A stretch of 55,713 nt of DNA from Burkholderiales bacterium (GTDB taxonomy: Bacteria; Pseudomonadota; Gammaproteobacteria; Burkholderiales; Casimicrobiaceae): NCBI GenBank assembly GCA_015075645.1, contig JABTUF010000007.1, positions 364,501 to 420,213 on the forward strand, read 5' to 3'. The translations under genes and the position numbers were made by a program. A model generated the notes under the pieces. It was not told where the DNA came from and made no database searches. It saw only the letters and a list, made by a program, of their open reading frames with translations. Shown here piece by piece: positions 55,576 through 55,713 of this stretch; positions within the stretch are counted from its first letter, which is position 1; the number at the start of each line of letters is the position of its first letter.

Positions 55576-55713
55576 CTACTCGGTCAGCATGTTCTGGTAG
55601 AGCTCGGCGGCCCGCGCCTCGTTCTTGATGTACCAGTCGAGGTCGATCGGGATCTGCTTCGCCGCGTTCTCCGGCGACGACGGCAGGCGCTTCGCGTAGG
55701 CGGCGTCGATCGT
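55576..55713 (-). CDS. Spermidine/putrescine-type periplasmic binding protein, C-terminal end
   Basis: Only the last 45 codons are in the window; the gene continues past the right edge. Readable end: AAYAKRLPSSPENAAKQIPI, then DLDWYIKNEARAAELYQNMLTE. The pattern of a C-terminal helix with WY near the end fits PotD/PotF-type receptors. First gene of the potD'-A-B-C order. Identification rests mainly on operon context. Confidence 0.75.
   Translation of the reverse strand, partial: TIDAAYAKRLPSSPENAAKQIPIDLDWYIKNEARAAELYQNMLTE

Overview
The window is one contiguous stretch of a very GC-rich chromosome, almost certainly from a betaproteobacterium. This is inferred from gene order and family content: pheS-pheT-ihfA-merR-tRNA-Pro, tpiA-secG-tRNA-Leu-nuoA..N and a Tct/Bug-type tricarboxylate transporter. 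No rRNA, insertion sequence, integrase or CRISPR array was seen. Genes are dense, and most operon junctions are ATGA, TGATG or GTGA overlaps. Both ends cut genes: pheS at the left and a spermidine/putrescine-type binding protein at the right.

Left part (1-5064, + strand): the 3' end of pheS, pheT, ihfA and a MerR-type regulator overlap or nearly touch. They are followed by tRNA-Pro(GGG) with a perfect -10 box and an RpfG-like response regulator with an HD-GYP cyclic-di-GMP phosphodiesterase domain. The next block (5177-10589, - strand) is a compact type I secretion locus in the order RTX cargo, HlyD-type adaptor, HlyB-type ABC exporter with a degenerate C39 domain; it has no TolC gene. A class I aminotransferase lies between it and the respiratory operon.

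Centre (12016-28213, - strand): tpiA, secG, tRNA-Leu(GAG) and all fourteen genes of complex I, nuoA to nuoN, in one direction. The only large gap in nuo is 316 bases between nuoI and nuoJ. It is filled with GGGGGAA-type heptad tracts and their inverted copies. A good promoter sits ahead of tpiA.

Transport section (28356-37186, - strand): tctCBA, then a dipeptide-type ABC transporter (dppB, dppC, oppD, oppF) translationally coupled to an N-formylglutamate amidohydrolase gene, then a secreted MORN-like protein and a livG'-'livM chimeric remnant. A 711-base region without genes follows.

Right part (37898-52698, + strand) reads as a pH and cation homeostasis block: arcD, arcA (without arcB or arcC), an NhaC antiporter, an RND efflux pair, an unrecognised two-helix membrane protein coupled to a six-gene Mrp module (E-F-G-A'B fusion-C-D), and a second arcD-like permease. 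The Mrp module has the order and the single antiporter-type subunit of the membrane arm of archaeal MBH hydrogenases rather than the classical seven-gene MrpABCDEFG. The window closes with a polyamine-type ABC transporter (potD'-A-B-C) on the - strand.
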